From: Delphinus delphis
Lineage: Eukaryota > Chordata > Mammalia > Artiodactyla > Delphinidae
DNA: 64,000 nt
NCBI RefSeq assembly: GCF_949987515.2
Contig: NC_082694.2
Coordinates: 39,018,451 to 39,082,450 of the forward strand
Direction: 5' to 3'
Shown here: one piece after another, positions 14,530-27,429 of the stretch
How the letters are laid out: every line of letters starts with the position of its first letter
Numbering within the stretch: the stretch's first letter is position 1
Made by a program: the position numbers and the translations under genes
Notes under the pieces: model-generated
What the model saw: the letters and a program-made list of their open reading frames with translations, nothing else
What the model was told of the DNA's origin: nothing
Database searches by the model: none

Positions 14530-14880
14530 GGGACTTCCCTGGTTGCACAGTGGTTAAGAATCTGTCTGCCAAATGCAGGGGACACAGGTTCGAGCCCTGG
14601 AAAGACCCCACATGTCGCAGAGCAACTAAGCCCGTGCGCCACAACTACTGAGCCTGCGCTCTAGAGCCTGTGCGCCACAACTACTGAGCCTGCACTCTAG
14701 AGCCCATGTGCCACAACTACTGAAGCCCGCGTGCCTAGAGCCCATGCTCTGCAACAGGAGAAGCCACAGCAATGAGAAGCCTGCACACCACAACAAAGAG
14801 TAGCACCCACTAGCCACAACTAGAGAAAGCCAGCCCGCAGCAATGAAGACCCAATGCAGCCAAAAAAATAATTAAAAAAA
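14530..14880 (+). mobile_element. SINE, long CHR-type copy with internal module duplication
   Basis: Starts GGGACTTCCCTGGTTGCAC. The module 'CACAACTACTGAGCCTGC..CTCTAGAGCC' occurs twice or more, at about 14640-14720, which is common in the long subfamily. The flanks AAAAAAATTCCAG and AAAAAATATTCCAAG are the target site. Confidence 0.88.
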
Positions 14881-15239
14881 AATATTCCAAGTGGAGTCAA
14901 CATTTAAATGTAAAATAAAAAGTAGTCAGCAAAATGTAGGTGATTTTATATTATTCACAGTCTTTAGGTTGAGAAGGTTTCTAAACATGACAAAAAAGGA
15001 GAACATCAAAGTAAAAGATTCACAGATTTTTAACATAAACTTTTAAACATGTGTATACAAGAGACTATCATTAATAACTTATAGGCTGAAAAAAAACTGA
15101 GAGAAATAAGCTAGATTAAGGGTTTATATATTCAATACATAGAAAACTGTTATTAAACTAGTAAAACAACAAATCTACAAATAGTAAAAGGATATGGAAC
15201 AATAAAATATAAAACATTCATCCTTTAGGATTTAAAGAA

Positions 15240-15870
15240 AGGGAAGTGAAAACTGTGATGAGATAACATTAAAATCATATAAATATTTATTTACATATAA
15301 ATAAGAATTTTGAAAAGACACACAGAGAAATAACACTCGATATATAAAGTGCAAGGATCAGGCACTCGGCTATTTTGACTGGAGTAAACATGGATGACCC
15401 TTCCAGTGGACAATATGTATCAAAAGCCTTAAAAATGCACATGCCCTCTAATGAGGCAATTCTGCTTCTGAGATTATCCCCTAAGAAAAGAATAGGATAT
15501 TTGTTACAGTAGTCAAAAGTTGGAAACAATAGCTTAAATATCCAATAAAAGGTTCAATAAATTATGATTTAGCTCAAATAACAGTATACTGTCATCAAAT
15601 GTAGAACTCTAGCAACTGACACATAAAGATGTTTACAATATGCTAAGTGAAAAACAAAGCAGCAAAGTAGTACATTTGTTACATGTCCACTTTTAAGAAT
15701 TCATATATGAATAGAAAAGAATCTGGAAGGATATATACAAGGTTTCAACAGCTTACTTTAGGTAGGGTCATATTTATAATTCTGATTTTTCACTTGTTTC
15801 CTTGTGTGTGTGTGTTATGTTTGTGTGTGTATTCTTTGAGGATATGTCTTGTTTAGTAATAAGAAATTAA
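15240..15870 (+). mobile_element. L1M-like 3' fragment
   Basis: Old LINE 3' end character, with phrases such as CAAAAGTTGGAAACAATAGC and AACTGACACATAAAGATG. Assignment by general resemblance only. Confidence 0.4.
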
Positions 15871-15888
15871 TTAAAAATTAACATTGCT

Positions 15889-16089
15889 GGGCTTCCCTGG
15901 TGGCGCAGCGGTTGAGAGTCCGCCTGCCAATGCAGGGGACACGGGTTTGTGCCCCGGTCCGGGAAGATCCCACATGCCGCGAAGCGGCTAGGCCCGTGAG
16001 CCATGGCCACTGAGCCTGTGCGTCTGGAGCCTGTGCTCCGCAACGGGAGAGGCCACAACAGTGAGAGGCCCGCGTACCGCGAAAAAAAA
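15889..16089 (+). mobile_element. SINE, short cetacean CHR-2-like copy
   Basis: Near-consensus copy ending GTACCGC. The target duplication is AAAATTAACATTGCT at 15874-15888 and AAAATTAACATTACT at 16090-16104. Confidence 0.93.
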
Positions 16090-16158
16090 AAAATTAACAT
16101 TACTTAAAAACAGTCTGATTCACATTTAGTTGCATTTTAGTTAAAAAAATAATTTCTT

Positions 16159-16268
16159 GGGAATTCCCTGGTGGTCCAGTGGTTAGGGGTCCGTGCTTCC
16201 ACTACAGGGGGCACGGGTTTGATCCCTGGTCAGGGAACTGCAAGCCGCACAGTGCAGCCAAAAAAAAC
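16159..16268 (+). mobile_element. SINE, very short CHR-type copy
   Basis: GGGAATTCCCTGGTGGTCCA to CAGCCAAAAAAAACC, about 110 bp. It contains GGTTTGATCCCTGG. Confidence 0.88.
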
Positions 16269-17176
16269 CAAAGTTCTCAACTGAGTGAATTTGAATATAC
16301 AGTGGATATTAGATGATAAGATGGAGTTATTGTTAATTTTCTTAGGTTTGATCATGGTACTGTAGTTATGCAATAATATCCTTATTTTAAGATGTATGCT
16401 ACAGTCTATGAAGTATCGTGATGTCTGAAACTTACTTCTAAGTGTCAAAAAAAAAAAAGTTACATAAAGAGATCAAGCAAACACCTAGAATTGCTGACTC
16501 CAAATAAAGGATATAGGGATGCTATACTATTCTGTTAACTTTTCTGTATGTTTGAAAATATTCACAATAAAAAGTTGGAAAAATAGTCAAATTCACAGGT
16601 TTGCCTTGTTTTAAAACCTAACACGTAAAATTCCAAAAGATGAAAAAGTATAGATTAGGGAATGATAACATACACTTAATAATAAATTCCCTCATCATTT
16701 CACAAAGACCTATAACATAACCGAGGGCAAGTAATCCCTGTGGGTACTGGTTTTCTCAGCTGTAAAAGAAGAGGGTAGAATTTGGTTCATTCACTGATCC
16801 TATAGGTATTTACTGAGTGTGTATTATGGGCCAGGCAGTGGTGCATATGCTTAAAACCTACTGGGTAAAATCACTAATGTCCTTTCTACTTCTAGAAATC
16901 TGAGATGACTCATCCACTTTAGGGTTCCTTTTAACAGCAAAAAATTCTGAGGTCAGTGTTTCTCCAACTAGGGTGCATAGATGAATTACCAGAAACCTAA
17001 GAGTTCCCTAGAAGAGTTTTTAGATTGTGAGTTTTGATTCTGAGGATAACATTAATAAAATCATCCAGGTCATTAGGATGACAGAATATTTCCGTGCCTA
17101 TTCGCTTTTCTGTTGTAAATTAATTGTAAATTAAGTTGGTACCAAGAAATATTTTAATTGTCCACGGCTAATTTTA

Positions 17177-17460
17177 TTTTTCTATTATTTATTTATGGCT
17201 GCTTTTGGGTCTTTATTGCTGCGTGCGGGCTTTCTCTAGTTGCAGTGAGCAGGGGCTACTTTTCGTTGAGGTGTGCGGGCTTCTCACTGCGGTGGCTTCT
17301 CTTGTTGTGGAGCACGGGCTCTAGGTGCGAGGGCTCAGTAGCTGTGGCGCACGGGCTTAGTTGCTCCGCGGCATGTGGGATCTTCCCGGATCAGGGCTCG
17401 AACCCATGTCCCCTGAATCGGCAGGCAGATTCTCAACCACCGCGCTACCAGGGAAGCCCC
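17177..17460 (-). mobile_element. SINE, long CHR-type copy
   Basis: Reverse orientation. Perfect 14 bp target duplication CACGGCTAATTTTA at 17163-17176 and 17461-17474. Confidence 0.93.
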
Positions 17461-18202
17461 CACGGCTAATTTTAATAAAGGACAATGTGGAGAAGAAACC
17501 TGGTATAGAGAAGAGATGTGTTAGTGCCAAGGAAAGGCAAGTAATGTCCTGGCACAACACACAGCTTCATGGTAGAGGGTTAAAGAGAGAAAAGTGGGGA
17601 AAGAGTAAAGGCTTTGAAGGGCACATGGCAGTACAGGCTAAATGCAAAAAAATTTGTGCCACAAGAGGCTACACAAATATTTGCATTATAATCAGCAATT
17701 TAATTTCAGCAAAACACTATTACTTATCACATTAAGTAAGCTTATTAGTTTGAATTGTGTTGGTTTGAGTTTTCACTTGTCTATAAAATGTAAATTTGGT
17801 TTATGATCGTATAGGTGTGTTTATACCCAGTATTGTTAGTGCACATTTAATTTCCACTATAATAATTTAAGTCATCATTGGCAGTTTTCAAGGTTTTTTT
17901 CCTTTAAAAAGGTCTGTACATTACTCAAGTTTGAAAAGCATAGCATTAGCAATTTAATAAAACTGGATTTACAAAAATGTTATCTACCCATTCAGTTGTA
18001 AACATTTAAGATAAGGTTGAATTTAAACATACCAGGTGGATTAATATATCATATAATTTACATAGATTATATTTAGCCAAATTGCATCGTATGTATGCAT
18101 ATTCAGTATTTATATGTGCATATGAATATGTAAAACTCAAATATTTCTTCTTAGTATAACAGTTATTCCTTTAAATTGATCACTTTTTCTGATCTCTTTT
18201 CA

Positions 18203-18388
<186 letters not shown>

Positions 18389-19464
18389 CTAGAGACAGAG
18401 AAGACAAATAGATTTATTTGCATCTGAAATCCAAATGTTTTCAGAACATTATAAATCAGTTATAATTCATTCCTAAGAATTATCTCCTAAGAATTATCTA
18501 CTACTACATAAAGGAAAGATAAAACTGACCTAAAATCAAAACAGAATATATAGCTCAAATCTCTTCAAATATAACAGCATTTGAATATTATGGATGGGTG
18601 GATAGATAGATAGAAGGATGGACAGATGGGTAAATATGTGATTAAAAAAGTATGATAAAATGTTAAGGGCAGAATATAAGTGACGGGTATACAAGTGTTC
18701 ACTATAAAATTCTTTTGATTTTGCTGTATGTTTAAAATTTTTCATAATAATACGTTGAGAGAAAAAGTTGAATACAATATATCTTCCTTAAAAAAAAATC
18801 CTTATGTATGCCTGATCTGTATTTTGATTAGCAGTTCATGGATGGTAGAACTAAACTGTGGAAAAAAAAAAAAGCTAGTTAAAAAGAATGATAATTTCAT
18901 TGCAGTCCTAAGCCATATTTCCTTTATTTCTCTGTGAGTGAATGTCCATGCTATAAACAATGGAGGCTGAGTATACTTAATTTTGACTGATGTAATCAAA
19001 CGAAACTTAGAATTAAGTTAATCTGACATTTTAGGGTAAGCAAAATCATTGTTACTACGCATGTGATTATGAGTTATATATGGTGGGGAGAGTATATCAA
19101 CAAATGTAATTAGCATTGTTTTTATATGTTTGAAACATTTTTTGGAAAGTCCTTATTCCTTATCTTCAGAAGCAATGTGACAACTGGCCTGATAAGGTTT
19201 AACCCTTACACACATCCAAACACACACCCTGACTCTCATATATAAAAAGCCAAGGCACCTCCACACACATACACACATGCACTCACACCTGCAGAGTGGA
19301 GGCTTCGCCTGCTTCTTCATCTGGCTCCCCACCCTCTCTCCTACCATCACACATCCTCTGGTTCAATCCAGGAGACCTTGAATCAAGTGACTAAGGGTGT
19401 GTCCAAAATCTTCAGGCAACAGGATGACCAAGAAAAAAGTCTCTAGAAGGCTTTCCAAATGGAT

Positions 19465-20000
19465 GTCGCTCAATAAACATTTAGTGAGTCCCAACTATAA
19501 GCCAAGCATTGGGGATACCATAATAAATATGGCATGGTCCCTGTCCTCAAGGAGTTTACTAGTAGAGAGTTGAGGATACAAACAGGCAAACATCATTTTA
19601 ATATCACTTGCTGACAGCCAAAGCAGAAGGGAGCCATCAGGGGCAGAGGAGGGACACATAATAGCTGTTGGTATTGTGGAGGAGGGTAAGGCCTCAGTAC
19701 CAAAGAGAAAAAGAAGCTACCTCCTTCAACCTTAGAGAATTTTAAGAACTTATTTACTGAATATTTACTAGGAGCCTGGAGCTGGGCTAAGCCTTTTATG
19801 TAAGTTATTTCAATTCTCACCACAACCCTATAAGATAGATGCTTTCCCCAATTTTACAAGATGAAGAAACACATTCAGAAAAGTTAAATAATTTGTACAA
19901 GGCCACAGAACTAGTAAGAGGGAGATCAAAGACTCAAATCCAGGTAAAACTGACTCTCAAATCCATGCTCTTTCTAGAAGGAGAGTATAGGGAAGACAGC
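19465..20000 (+). repeat. Ancient L2/MIR-like fragments
   Basis: CAATAAACATTTAGTGAGTC, GGCATGGTCCCTGTCCTCAA and the 'TTTACAAGATGAAGAAAC...GGCCACAGAACTAGTAAG' pattern are typical of L2 and MIR remnants. Boundaries are rough. Confidence 0.5.
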
Positions 20001-20444
20001 AGTTGGGAATGATGGCTTAGGGTAGAGAGAGAGTCTAAACATTTTGAAGTTAGTTATGATTCAATGAAACAATTTTGAAAGCTGTTTGTGAGGCAAGGGA
20101 GGGAGAAGGCTGTGGTATCGAAGAGAAAAAGAAGCTACTCTCTTCAAATTTAGAAAATTTTGAGAATTTATGTCGATTATATCTCAATAAAGCTGAAATT
20201 TTAAAAAAAAAAGAATTTTAACATTTACTGAGGCCTCACCATGTGCCAGGCATTATATATGAAGTCAGAACATAAATTTACAGATGAAAATAATGACAAA
20301 GATTTACAGCTAGTCATATCTATGACTTAACTGATGTTGAATCTGGGTTGGGAATATAATCTCCAAATATAAGCTGTTCCTATGGAAAAATATTATCTAT
20401 TTTAAGACAAGAAGTATAAAGCAAAGATCCACTGAGAAACCAGT

Positions 20445-21440
20445 ATAGTGGAAAATGCAATGAACATAGGAGTCTGAAGCTCTGGTTTGAGTTTTAACTC
20501 CACACAAGTTAGTCAAGGCAAGTCATTTGAAATTCTGCAATAAAAAATAAGTGCTGGTAATACCTCTACTTGACATCATACAAATAATCAAAGGGATTAT
20601 TTTTGTGAAGGCACTTTGAAGACAATAAAAGCACCTTACAAATGTGATGCAACATAAAATAACAGTATCTACCTCCTAGGATCCTGCTAAGGATTATGTG
20701 AGATGTTTAAATGTTGGAATGGGGAGTTGGAATGCAGAAGCTCTCAGTTAAGTGTTAACTATGATTAGTACTATGTAATTGTTTACATAAAATACTGATG
20801 TAGGACATCAGGTGGTAGACATCATAAAGTTATCCTACATGTTTCTGCATGAACATTAAAAAGAAACAAAGAAAAAACTAAGCACTCTAAAAATCACAGC
20901 TTCCTAGCAACCAGAGAGGTACCTTGTTGATGGGCCAGAATCGTGTTGGGTATGGACCCAGGAGCCAGACTACCCAAATTTTTGTCCTGGTTCTACCACT
21001 TAAGGTATTATCTGGTTCTGATTACGTACCTCTATGCCTCAGTTTCCTCATCTGTAAAACAAAGAAAAATAGTAGCTAGCCCACATACTTTTGAGGACAT
21101 ATGGACAGTACTACCTGGCACTTAGTACTACATAATGTTTGTAGTGGTAACGTTACCATTCCAAAAATCCTCAGATTAAACGGATTCAAAAAGATAAATG
21201 TGACAGATGAAAGGAGAGACAGCAACTTTCCAAGAAGTATGCTCTCAACAAAATGAGTAGAAAGTCAGATCTAGATTCTTATCTAGTTTACCATTTCCAG
21301 CAGTACAACCTATGATTTCAGTGGTCTCGGCTACAACATAAGGAAAATAATACCTACCTTTGAGGTTATTGTAAGGATTTGATAATATATATAACACACT
21401 ACCTGGCATACAAAAGGTGCTCAATAAATAATTTATTATT
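20445..21440 (+). repeat. Cluster of MIR-like fragments
   Basis: Three stretches (about 20445-20780, 20925-21140 and 21330-21440) carry MIR-like wording, for example CTCAGTTTCCTCATCTGTAA at about 21038 and ACTACCTGGCATACAAAAGG at about 21399. Confidence 0.5.
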
Positions 21441-22639
21441 GCTATTATTATTTTCCTATTTTGGCCATTATTGGCATAAAAATTGCCAAAAATTAGTTTA
21501 AGAATGTAAAACAATGCCTTGAGACCAGTTGAAAATAGATTTTACAGAACTTCACTGTTCTCTACTTGTGTGCCTAGCACATCATCACTTTTCATACCAC
21601 GCAATTTGAGAAGTACGTTAGAGCATGGGGTATTTTATTACAATTTGTTTGGGCCTCAATAAAAATTAGTCTGAAACAGAATTCAGGGAAAGGACGTGGG
21701 TGCTGTTTTTTTACTTCGCTTCGAAAAAGATTCATTTAAAATTTCTAAAATATTTATTGTGGCCTACAATGTGCAGGCACCTGTTAGCTAATCAAAAATA
21801 CTGTTCATATAAAATAATTAAAACTTGTATGTGTATTTCCAATATAATACTACTCATTTATAATATATACGTTTAAGAATAATTTAAATCATCTAAATAT
21901 GAAAAAAATTTTTTCTGTTAACATTTTCTTTACACAACTGAATCATACCAAGCAAGGGAAAACTACCCAGTATTAATTCCAGTTAAACGAATGTTCAAGA
22001 AAGCATCCCTTAAAGTCAGAATGTAAGTATGAAAGGTATAGCATTGATGGATAATCCTTAATAAATTCTCTGAGTAGCTGTCACAGTGCCTCCCATTCCG
22101 GTAAAGAAGTATAGACTTATTGAAAACTGCCAATAAGAAAAAGTCTGAAGCTCAAACTATACACTATTACTAGATCTACGCCCATTCATGATAAAACATG
22201 AAAAAGATGTTAAAGTTTAATGTGAAACGTGTTATTTACCAAAAATAAAAATTCTATTTGTTTAATACTCTACACTTTTAAAGAACACATCTCATGTCGT
22301 CTCCCCCATTCCCACAATCGTAGTTTATTTAAATGTATTAATAAAACCAATGTAATTAAGACCAGAGGTCCACGACTGGCATCTGTATTTTCATTTTCTT
22401 TTTTCAAACAGAAAAAGGGTCTTGTAGACAGAGACTTCTTCCCCTGGGCAGAGGAAGGTGGGAAGCGACGGCGGCCAACAGGGCAGGTCAAAGGCCTCTG
22501 GCATAACAGAGGGTGGGGGATAACAGAGTTATTCCGCACTAGGGTAGAAGCCTTGTGCCCAGGCTTTCTGACCACGAATGAGAACGGAAGCAGCTGGCTT
22601 TCATCGTGAAGGGGAAAATAAAATCACAGCTGAAACCTA

Positions 22640-23420
22640 GGAAGAATAGATCAAAGCCCTGCAAACCGTCGGCCCAGAGGCTCGCTGCGCAGCACGTCCT
22701 TGGGGCAGCCCAGACCTTCGCGGTCTCCCCGCCTCCCCCAGAGGGGCAGAAGCTCCGAGAGCTGAGCGGGTGAGGGGCGGACAAAGGCGCGGGGCGGACA
22801 GCTTAGGCGACGGAGGGGAAGATGCGGGGCAGGGACCCAGGGCGAGGCCGGGAGGCAGACGCCGGGGGTCCCTCAGCTGGTTCGCGGGCTGGACGGGCTT
22901 CGGGGACCTGGAGTAGTCACGACTGGCGGGCTGCGGGTTGCGCGTGGGGGCGTTCGGAGGCACTTTGGGCAAGCTGGACCCCGGCCGCCAGGGGAGGAGG
23001 CCGCAGAGGGAACCCGCTAGCTGCCAGCGGTACCGCCTCTCGCCACACTTCCCGCCCCCAACCGGCACGCGAGCCCCCTCGGCGTCTCGCTCACCTCTAC
23101 GCCGGGGCGGCCCTCACTGTGCCTCCGTCACCTGCAGAGGCCGGTACCGCCCGCGCCGTGAACCGGCCGCAGCGCCCGCACAAGCCACCCCCGCCCGCTA
23201 GCAGGAGACTGCAGGGTACCAGCTCCGCGGGGCGGGGAGCGCGGGGATCAAAGCCGCTAGCCAATCGTAGGCCAGCGCCTCTGCGGCGCAGCCAATGAAC
23301 GACAAGCCCCTGCCGGGAGGGAGGGAGCCAAGGAGCTGCGGCGGCGACTGGTCGCTGCGCCTAGCCTTTGCCTTCCTCCTCCCCGGCCCCACCTCGCATT
23401 CCCTCTAGTCGCAGTGCAGC
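22640..23420. promoter_or_regulatory. CpG-island promoter of SANBR, with non-coding first exon
   Basis: The only strongly GC- and CpG-rich stretch in the window (for example GGGGCGGGGAGCGCGGGG at about 23228). It lies upstream of the SANBR start-codon exon, which has just nine UTR bases of its own, so an upstream non-coding exon is required. Two CCAAT boxes stand at 23261-23265 and 23292-23296 (plus-strand sense), with a GC box at about 23228-23238. There is no TATA box. On the minus strand the best donor is GAG|GTGAGC with the exon ending at 23095, so exon 1 could run from roughly 23300 to 23095. The start site and exon 1 limits are inference. Confidence 0.75.
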
Positions 23421-23805
23421 GTGCCACCCTACCAGCGTCTTGTCTCTTAGCAACCAGAGGCCCCGAGCCAGAACTTACATGATCAACTCTGAGTCCAGAA
23501 GAAAGGGGAACGTAGGGGAGATAGAAGAACTCAGATAAAAATTGGGTGAAATTGTTGGAGTCTTTGGTATACCTGATTAGGTAGAATGGGAAAATTGCAT
23601 GATCTGAGCGACATCAAAAGAATCTGGGGTGAAGCACTGTCTTCATCAGGAGGCATCTCTTGAAAAATGTAAATAGCTCTGGGTTACAGGTTGAGTTTTC
23701 ATACATTAATATGTTCAGCCAAGTGTGTTATTGTGGTGACTACTGCTGGGAACCTAGTCAGATGTATAAAGTTCAGTCTTGTAGGGTAAATGCTACATGT
23801 CAGTG

Positions 23806-24256
23806 TTCCTTTTTTAAAAAAATTTATTTTATTGAAGTATAGCTTGTTTACAGTGTTGTGTTTCTGCTGTACAGCAAAGTGATTCAGTTACACACATATT
23901 CTTTTTCATTATGGCAGGATATTGAATATAATTCCCTGTGCTATACAGTGGAACCTTATTGTTTATCCATTCTATATATAATAGTTTGCATCTGCTATCC
24001 CAAACTCCCAATCCACCCCACCCTCTTTTCCCCTTGGCAACCACAAGTCTGTTCTCTATGTCTCTGAGTCTGTTTCTGTTTCGTGGATAAGTTCATTTAT
24101 ATCATATTTTAGATTCCACACATGAGTAGTACAATATGGTTTTTGTCTTTCTCTTTCTGACTTACTTCACTTAGTATGATAATCTCTAGGCCCATCCATG
24201 TTTCTGAAAATAGCATTATTTCGTTCTTTTTGATGATTGAGTAGTATTCCATTGTG

Positions 24257-24308
<52 letters not shown>

Positions 24309-24396
24309 CACATCTTCTTTATCCGTTCATCTGTCAATGGACATTTAGGGTGTTTCCATGTCCTGGCTATTGTGAATAGTGCTGCTATGAACATAA
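23806..24396 (-). mobile_element. L1 3'-end fragment
   Basis: Reverse-oriented L1 3' UTR and end of ORF2: TTTATTGAAGTATAGCTTG, TACAGCAAAGTGATTCAG, TTCCCTGTGCTATACAGTGG and TTAGATTCCACACATGAG. It includes a long (AT)n. Confidence 0.88.
24259..24308. repeat. (AT)n-(AC)n microsatellite
   Basis: About 20 AT units followed by ACACACAC, inside the reverse L1 fragment. Confidence 0.95.
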
Positions 24397-24990
24397 GAGA
24401 GGCCAATTGGGCCTAAGCCATTTTGTGATCTAAGCGTGCTGTGATGCTTGCCCTTGAACATGACTCAGTAATTAATGATCTTAAGGGAACAAAAGGACGC
24501 AGGAAAAAAGAAAGTGCAGTGATAAAGCAGAGTCCTAGTTCCTCCTCAAGGGATATACATAATAATTATACCTTTGAGTTCTGCAGGAACTAAGGCCCCC
24601 ATCCAGGTGAAGGATGGAATGATGATATTGACCCTCCTGACTTCAATCAAGTAAGACTTGGACTCTGTTGACCTTTGCTCCAATTTTATGCTGAATCCTC
24701 CTCTGCTCAAGCTCCTTCATGAATATGCATGTACCCTTAGCTTAAAACTTCCCCAGTTTTGCTGTTCGAGAGACACTGCTTTGGGAGATTCTTAAATTGA
24801 TATACCACATGCTCAGCCTGCAAGTCCTCCATCTGTGTACGTGTGTATGTATACATACATAGTCCACACATATGTGCTATGTGTGTGGCAGTTCTACGCT
24901 CAACATTGTAGAATCTTGACTGCTTACTCCTGAACAATAACTTTTCCCCTTGTCCCTCAGTACCTGTGCTAGTAACAGGTAGAGATAATT
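24397..24990 (+). mobile_element. Possible LTR-like segment
   Basis: An abrupt change of composition after the L1 fragment. The stretch has an LTR flavour (GCTTAAAACTTCCCCAG, GAGACACTGCTTTGGGAGA, TCCTGAACAATAACTTTTCC), but no paired ends or target duplication were found. Family unknown. Confidence 0.3.
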
Positions 24991-26184
24991 TCCCACTCTT
25001 CTAATAGGATGCTACTAGAGAACATCTCTATTCCAACCGCACTGTTCCACCTGATCCCCTGAGCAGGTCCTTAGTCTTTAAAGACAGCTCCTGATTCAAA
25101 ACTGCATCTTGATAACATGGTTATTAAGAAGTACTTATCACCTTTAACAAGAGCCCTAATTATATGCTACCTACTTTGCTTAACACAGAGTATCCTTTAG
25201 ACCTCTCAACAACTCAATGAAGTAGATATTATTTTGAACTTAATAAATATTACCAAGTTTCAGTTAGAAAATGTGTTAACCATTCATATCAAGAAATTAA
25301 TTTTTGCTGGCTTTAAAAATTTTCTTCTTTCACATACAAATGGAAAAAGAGTAAAGCATTAAATGTTTAATCATTAATACAATGGTTAAGAAGCGGGGTT
25401 TTCCAATCAGTTTATTAGTTTAGTTGCCTTATCATATATGGTTGAACATACATGGATGAACAGTTTTCAAAGAATTTCAAAGAATATTGCCATCGACTAT
25501 AAAAAATACATAAAACTACACTATTATAAATGTATCTGACTTTCCTTTGATGAGCCAGAAGGCACTTAGGAATCTTCCTAAATCTTAAAGCAAAAGTTTC
25601 CAAATATCTGTCTTAATTTAAGGACCTGTGAAGATCTGTGGCAAATGAGAAAAATAAGGTGAAATATACATGCTTGCTGGTTTATTAAGTTTACTAATAG
25701 AAATTATGCTTTGTTTACTTTCTGGTATTAATATCGTTTCTTCATTCCTGGTTTCTCCTCATGTTCCATTGGGGATATTGAGATTCCCAGTTAATTTCAA
25801 TGTAAGGATTAGTTTTTATAAAGTAAATATTAGTTTTACAAAAAAATCTCAAAGAAACAAAAACACAGATATATTGGATGTTCCACAATGTAAAATTTGA
25901 AATAACTGTTTATGAGAGTCTGGAAATTGGAGGGAACTTCTACTTTTGGCATTGTGATTGGCTACACGTGAGACTCTCCTGATGAACAAGTAAGACTCTG
26001 GCTGGGAAACGCACATTAACACACTACTGATCTCATATGAAGTAGGGGGAGAGGCAAAATCCATCAAAACTGGTGGAAACTGCAGGCAGAAGAGAGGGTA
26101 TGAGTGTCCCGAGAAGTGGATGCCCATAGCAACTTAGCTGTGAGGATTCTGAGCTTTGGCTCAGAAGTAGAGTGAGGGTGAGAG

Positions 26185-26880
26185 GAAATTAACTATCCCC
26201 TACAGTTACTCAAGACCTTCAAGGAAGGACTGAAATGGTCCCAAAATAATGATGCCTCTATTATACCAGCAGAGGCAAAAGTGAATCCTCTGCAGTCAAG
26301 CCTCACCCAGTTTTGGCCTGTGGAATTTACAGATTAACAAGCAGTGAATTCATAAAGGGCACCATAAATGTAAAGAGGCCAGATACTATGTGTGAGAGTC
26401 AGCACAAGCAATAAGCATTTTAACTTCCAAGGACTGCAGATATTTGAGTTCTTGTAGACATTAACATAGCATACTTAAATAAAGGGCATAATAAATGATC
26501 AATAATAAATAGGCAGCTTGAAAAAAAACTTCCAGATACAGTTATTGAAATATAATTAATTATAATTATTTAAATTTAAATATATAATTATGGAAATTTA
26601 AAGAAACCTCAGTGAATCAGTTAAATGGTAAATTAGAAATAGCTGAAGAGTGAACATGCAGATGCTGTATACATGAAAAATTAACCAGATTGCAGCACAG
26701 GGACAAAAAGATGAAAAATATGAAAGACAAAGATATGGAGGGTAGAATGAGGGCTAAACATATGTCTAATATGAATTCTACAGAGAACAGAAAGGAGATA
26801 ATTGTAAAATTTCCAGAATTGATTAAAAGATGAATCCAAAGATCCACAGATCCTGAAATCAAATGTATGTTGAATAGAAT
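26185..26880 (+). mobile_element. Ancient L1M ORF1-region fragment
   Basis: Degraded L1 ORF1 wording: GAAATAGCTGAAGAGTGAAC, ATTGCAGCACAGGGACAAAA, GGAGGGTAGAATGAGGGC and TTTCCAGAATTGATTAAAAG. No frame remains. The AT-rich palindromic patch at 26545-26595 is part of it. Confidence 0.6.
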
Positions 26881-27429
26881 AAATAAAATGAAGTTGCTGG
26901 GGGCAATTACAGTATCAATTCTAATTATGTCATCTAAAAAGTATGCTATCTAAATGACTTGTAGTCTTTTCTCTGGGGCTTAATTTCTAACTGAAGCTTA
27001 CTAAAGCTGGCTTTAAACTAAAACTTTAAGTATGCTAGGTTATGAACATATTATTGGAGTTGAAAATCAACCAAATTTAAACTACACAAAATGTAAATGA
27101 TAAAGGGCAAACAGTTTGATATTTCTATGGATTTTAATCTTAACTTATTATTGTCTATTAATAGTATAAGCCAGCAGTCCCCAACCTTTTTGGCACCAGG
27201 GACCAGTTTCATAGAAGACAATTTTTCCACGGACCGGGGGTTTGGGGGTAGGGGAGAGAGATGGTTTTGGGATGATTCAAGCGCATTACATTTATTGTGC
27301 ACTTTATTTCTGTTATTATTACACTGTAATATATAATGAAATAATTATACAACTCACCATAATGCAGAATCAGTGGGAGCCCTGAGCTTGTTTTCCTGCA
27401 ACTAGATGGTCCCATCTGGGGGTGGTGGG

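Larger units (their letters stand above)
18389..22600. other. SANBR first intron (downstream part)
   Basis: About 4.2 kb with no young SINE. It contains CA-rich sequence at 19200-19290 and short pieces resembling L2/MIR at about 19465-20000, 20445-20780, 20925-21140 and 21330-21440. The rest is unrecognised AT-rich sequence. The intron probably continues to the donor near 23094 within the CpG island. Confidence 0.5.

Noticed and set aside
19153..19350. Cys-rich small protein
   Set aside because: The Cys/Val pattern comes from CA-repeat DNA read backwards, not from a coding gene.
22822..23298. 158-residue plus-strand open frame in the CpG island
   Set aside because: It is an Arg/Ala/Pro/Gly-rich product of high GC content, overlapping other such frames on both strands. 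No domain or splice support.
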